NCBI GenBank assembly: GCA_017467385.1
Contig: JAFTSK010000067.1
Coordinates: 1-35,797, forward strand
DNA: 35,797 bases
Direction: 5' to 3'
Source of the DNA: Bacteroidaceae bacterium
Lineage (GTDB): Bacteria > Bacteroidota > Bacteroidia > Bacteroidales > Bacteroidaceae
Shown: positions 32,876 to 35,797 of the stretch, in pieces
Numbering within the stretch: the first letter of the stretch is position 1
Layout of the letters: the number at the start of each line of letters is the position of its first letter
Translations under genes and position numbers: made by a program
Notes under the pieces: model-generated
The model's database searches: none
The model's input: the letters and a program-made list of their open reading frames with translations, nothing else
Told to the model about the DNA's origin: nothing

Positions 32876-33412
32876 ATGTTTATTTCCCGACAACTTAAAC
32901 AACAGAATATTGCAGAATATCTGATTTATATGTGGCAAGTGGAAGATACACTTCGTGCATATCATTGTGATATGGCAGCTATTCGTGAGAATTTAGTGAA
33001 TCGTTACCCAACCGAACAGCAACAAGAATTGTTGCAATGGTATGAAGACCTGATTGAAATGATGCGTCGTGAGGAAGTGATGCAACAAGGTCATTTACAA
33101 ATAAATAAGAATATCATTACTTGGCTTACAGACTTGCATTTGCAGTTGTTGGCCTCTTCTAAATTCCCTTATTACAATGCAGCTTATTATAAAGCATTGC
33201 CTTTCATCGTTGAATTACGTGCCAAAGGAGCCGATAAAGAAAAACCGGAACTGGAGACTTGTTTCGATGCTTTGTATGGGATATTGTTGTTGAAACTTCA
33301 AAAGAAAGAAATAAGTGAGGAGACAAAGAAGGCACAGGAAGCTATTACTTCTTTGCTTGCCATGCTTTCTACTTATTATAAGGAAGATAAGAAAGGGGAA
33401 TTGGAATTATGA
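32876..33412 (+). CDS. DUF4924 family protein
   Basis: A 178-residue soluble, largely helical protein. It resembles the DUF4924 family of Bacteroidetes: IAEYLIYMWQVEDTLRAYH near the N-terminus, LLQWYEDLIEMMRREEVMQQGHLQ in the middle, and FDALYGILLLKLQKKEISEET towards the end. No catalytic motif or membrane segment is seen. The function is unknown. Its stop overlaps the rfbD start (ATGA at 33409-33412), so the two are translationally coupled. That this is a stable pairing in Bacteroidetes is my recollection, not something the sequence proves. Confidence 0.82.
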   Translation: MFISRQLKQQNIAEYLIYMWQVEDTLRAYHCDMAAIRENLVNRYPTEQQQELLQWYEDLIEMMRREEVMQQGHLQINKNIITWLTDLHLQLLASSKFPYYNAAYYKALPFIVELRAKGADKEKPELETCFDALYGILLLKLQKKEISEETKKAQEAITSLLAMLSTYYKEDKKGELEL

Positions 33413-34266
33413 AGAATATATTGATAACCGGGGCTAATGGTCAGTTAGGAAATGAAATGAGAGTACTTTCGATAGAGAATAAGGAATACACCTATTTCTT
33501 TACGGATGTAGCCGAACTCGACATTTGCAACGAGCAGGCTGTGCTTGATTTCGTACAAACAAATAACATTCACGTGATTGTGAACTGTGCCGCTTATACA
33601 GCAGTAGACAAGGCTGAAGAAAATGTTGAACTTTGTAGTAAACTGAATGCGGATGCGGTCGGTTATTTGGCTAAAGCAGCCGAAGCCAATCAAGCGATGT
33701 TTATTCAAATCTCTACTGACTATGTGTTTGACGGTACGGCGCACATTCCTTATAAAGAAACAGCTCCAACTTGTCCAAACTCGGTTTATGGAAGTACGAA
33801 ATTGGCCGGAGAACAAAAGGCCTTGTCGTTTTGTAGTCGTGCAATGGTGATTCGTACAGCTTGGTTGTATTCCACTTTTGGCAACAACTTTGTAAAGACG
33901 ATGATTCGTTTGGGCAAGGAACGCAATTCATTGGGGGTTATCTTCGACCAGATTGGTACGCCGACTTACGCCCGAGATTTGGCACGTGCCATCTTTGCCG
34001 CTATTCATCAGGGAGTAGTGCCGGGTGTTTATCATTTCAGCAACGAAGGTGTTTGTTCTTGGTATGACTTTACGAAAGTCATTCATCGTTTGGCGGGTAT
34101 CACGACTTGTCAGGTAAAACCGCTTCATACTGAGGAATATCCTACGCCGGCCAAGCGTCCGCATTATTCGGTTTTGGATAAGACGAAGATAAAATCAACT
34201 TATGGAATTGAAGTGCCGTATTGGGAAGACAGCTTGAAGGAATGTATTAATGCCTTAGGGGTATGA
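33409..34266 (+). CDS. rfbD: dTDP-4-dehydrorhamnose reductase
   Basis: A 285-residue short-chain dehydrogenase-type enzyme that reduces dTDP-4-dehydro-L-rhamnose to dTDP-L-rhamnose with NADPH, the last step of dTDP-rhamnose synthesis. The Rossmann motif is ITGANGQLGNEMR (5-17), with the AAYTAVDKAE loop, STDYVFDG, and the active-site YGSTKLAGE (Tyr and Lys of the YxxxK motif). The C-terminal substrate region has SNEGVCSWYDFTKVI and KRPHYSVLDKTKI. Genes for the other three steps (rfbA, rfbB, rfbC) are absent here. It overlaps DUF4924 upstream (ATGA) and a possible 31-residue peptide downstream (ATGA). Confidence 0.93.
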   Translation: MKNILITGANGQLGNEMRVLSIENKEYTYFFTDVAELDICNEQAVLDFVQTNNIHVIVNCAAYTAVDKAEENVELCSKLNADAVGYLAKAAEANQAMFIQISTDYVFDGTAHIPYKETAPTCPNSVYGSTKLAGEQKALSFCSRAMVIRTAWLYSTFGNNFVKTMIRLGKERNSLGVIFDQIGTPTYARDLARAIFAAIHQGVVPGVYHFSNEGVCSWYDFTKVIHRLAGITTCQVKPLHTEEYPTPAKRPHYSVLDKTKIKSTYGIEVPYWEDSLKECINALGV

Positions 34267-34358
34267 TTAATAACAAAAAGAATTTCACCACATGGCTATG
34301 TTTGGGCATTTTATTTTGGATTGTATTTTTTGTTTTTAGCTATAGGAGTTTTGGTTGA
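34263..34358 (+). CDS. Possible 31-residue membrane peptide
   Basis: An open frame from ATG 34263 to TGA 34356-34358 encodes MINNKKNFTTWLCLGILFWI followed by VFFVFSYRSFG. It has a positively charged N-terminus, one hydrophobic segment of about 14-16 residues rich in Phe, Trp and Leu, and a short basic end. Its ATG overlaps the rfbD stop as ATGA, the same type of coupling seen between DUF4924 and rfbD. I do not recognise the family. The 130-base gap between rfbD and prfC would otherwise be empty. It could be chance, as AT-rich DNA gives hydrophobic frames. Confidence 0.4.
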   Translation: MINNKKNFTTWLCLGILFWIVFFVFSYRSFG

Positions 34359-34393
34359 TAGGAAGAAAAATTAAAAAGAAGATATAGTTTATA

Positions 34394-35797
34394 ATGAATC
34401 CAGAAATTTCAAGAAGACGAACGTTTGCGATTATCGCGCACCCGGATGCCGGTAAGACTTCATTGACTGAAAAGTTGTTGCTCTTCGGAGGGCAGATTCA
34501 GGTAGCCGGTGCCGTAAAAAGCAACAAGATTAAGAAGACTGCGACATCCGACTGGATGGATATCGAAAAACAACGTGGTATCTCCGTAACGACCTCTGTG
34601 ATGGAATTCGACTATCACGACTATAAAATCAATATCCTCGATACGCCGGGACACCAGGATTTTGCGGAAGATACCTACCGCACACTGACGGCTGTTGATT
34701 CGGTTATCATCGTAGTGGATGGTGCGAAAGGGGTGGAAACACAGACTCGTAAACTTATGGAAGTGTGCCGTATGCGCAATACTCCGGTAATTATCTTTGT
34801 GAACAAGATGGACCGCGAAGCGAAAGATCCATTTGACTTGCTCGACGAACTTGAAGAAGAACTCGTGATTGGTGTACGTCCGTTGACTTGGCCAATTGAA
34901 AGTGGCCCTCGTTTCAAAGGGGTATATAATATATATGAACAGAACCTCAACCTTTTCCAACCTTCCAAGCAGGTGGTAGCCGAAAAGGTGGAAGTCGATA
35001 TCAATACCGAGGAACTCGATAAGCAGATTGGTTCGGAATTGGCAGATAAGCTTCGTGGTGAGTTGGAACTTATTGAAGGTGTATATCCCGAATTTGATGT
35101 ACAAGAATATTTGAGAGGAGAATTGGCTCCGGTATTCTTTGGCTCGGCTTTGAATAACTTTGGGGTAGAGGAATTGCTAAATACTTTCGTGGAAATAGCG
35201 CCAAGTCCTCGTCCTGTCAAGGCAGAAGAACGCGATGTACAACCGGACGAGGCCAAGTTTACTGGTTTTGTGTTCAAGATTACAGCCAATATTGATCCGA
35301 ACCATCGTTCATGTATTGCTTTCTGTAAGGTTTGCTCGGGAAAATTCTCTCGTAACACTCCTTACTATCATGTACGTCATGATAAGACCATGCGTTTTTC
35401 TTCACCTACTCAGTTCATGGCACAGCGCAAGACTACGGTTGATGAGGCTTGGGCTGGAGACATCATTGGTCTGCCGGACAATGGAACCTTCAAGATTGGT
35501 GATACGTTGACCGAAGGCGAAAAACTTCACTTCAAAGGTTTGCCGAGTTTCTCTCCGGAGATGTTCAAGTACATCGAGAATGCCGATCCGATGAAGCAAA
35601 AGCAGTTGGCAAAGGGTATTGACCAACTGATGGACGAAGGGGTGGCACAGTTGTTTGTCAACCAGTTCAATGGCCGTAAGATTATTGGTACGGTAGGTCA
35701 GTTGCAGTTTGAAGTCATTCAATACCGTTTGGAAAACGAGTACAATGCCAAATGCCGTTGGGAGCCGATAAGCTTGTATAAGGCTTGCTGGATAGAA
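34394..35797 (+). CDS. prfC: Peptide chain release factor 3 (cut by window end)
   Basis: The first 468 residues of RF3, a GTPase that releases RF1 or RF2 from the ribosome after termination; about 55 residues are missing because the window ends. The G-domain motifs are AHPDAGKTS (15-23), [19 protein letters not shown] (Asp83) and NKMD (137-140). The domain 2 region holds [14 protein letters not shown] and [16 protein letters not shown], and the domain 3 region has [12 protein letters not shown] and [19 protein letters not shown], all typical of RF3. The frame is open throughout with no sign of damage. It starts 35 bases after the possible small membrane peptide and may be transcribed from the rfbD operon or separately. 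Confidence 0.96.
   Translation, partial: MNPEISRRRTFAIIAHPDAGKTSLTEKLLLFGGQIQVAGAVKSNKIKKTATSDWMDIEKQRGISVTTSVMEFDYHDYKINILDTPGHQDFAEDTYRTLTAVDSVIIVVDGAKGVETQTRKLMEVCRMRNTPVIIFVNKMDREAKDPFDLLDELEEELVIGVRPLTWPIESGPRFKGVYNIYEQNLNLFQPSKQVVAEKVEVDINTEELDKQIGSELADKLRGELELIEGVYPEFDVQEYLRGELAPVFFGSALNNFGVEELLNTFVEIAPSPRPVKAEERDVQPDEAKFTGFVFKITANIDPNHRSCIAFCKVCSGKFSRNTPYYHVRHDKTMRFSSPTQFMAQRKTTVDEAWAGDIIGLPDNGTFKIGDTLTEGEKLHFKGLPSFSPEMFKYIENADPMKQKQLAKGIDQLMDEGVAQLFVNQFNGRKIIGTVGQLQFEVIQYRLENEYNAKCRWEPISLYKACWIE

Noticed and set aside
35790..35797. Truncated prfC as a pseudogene
   Set aside because: The frame is intact to the last base; the gene is simply cut by the window edge.

Overview
The window looks like chromosomal DNA from a Bacteroidaceae member (Bacteroides or Phocaeicola). 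The reasons are the AT-rich spacers, the many promoters matching the Bacteroides -7 consensus TAnnTTTG (some with TTTG about 19-20 bases upstream), and lineage-typical proteins: a hybrid two-component sensor, DUF3316 and DUF4924 proteins, a BlaI/M56 pair without a penicillin-binding domain, a GH3/serine-hydrolase fusion, and a TlpA-like protein. Most of it is ordinary core genome. No phage, transposase, CRISPR array or rRNA was seen.

Layout. 1-5872 (minus): tRNA-Leu(TAG), an S41 peptidase lipoprotein, a DUF3316 protein and topoisomerase IV subunit A (parC), the three proteins forming one tight operon; then an 815-base gap holding a probable 46-residue small gene with its own promoter and hairpins; then rplS. 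6186-9460 (plus): a GH3/serine-hydrolase fusion, probably for peptidoglycan, and a small 2[4Fe-4S] ferredoxin. 9572-14394 (minus): aspartate-type aminotransferase, ribBA and an Lpt permease in one operon, then a START-like protein. 14598-14847: two identical tRNAs with CAT anticodon and a terminator. 14935-20194 (plus): BlaI-like repressor, M56 metallopeptidase fused to pieces of the TonB/SusC machinery, TPR protein, TlpA-like thioredoxin protein, all packed as one operon. 20197-21463: an orphan secreted protein among three kinds of intergenic inverted repeat. 21535-23025 (plus): a GHL10-type glycosidase. 23132-28227 (minus): a giant hybrid sensor translationally coupled to a split chromate-type transporter. 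28364-32071 (minus): purL. 32204-35797 (plus): LysE-type exporter, DUF4924 protein, rfbD, a possible 31-residue membrane peptide, and prfC cut by the window edge.

How the genes fit together. The BlaI/M56/TPR/TlpA operon reads as an envelope signalling unit: a membrane protease would sense a signal, possibly through its TonB-like and plug-like C-terminal domains, and inactivate the BlaI repressor bound at a dyad over the promoter. The sensor/chromate pair suggests that one of the large periplasmic sensors, usually tied to polysaccharide use, here controls or is made with an anion transporter. The lptF/G-ribBA-aminotransferase and parC operons look like housekeeping units. The most unusual non-coding material is the repeat cluster at 20950-21463, one of whose palindromes has a relative of opposite orientation at 6083-6122.
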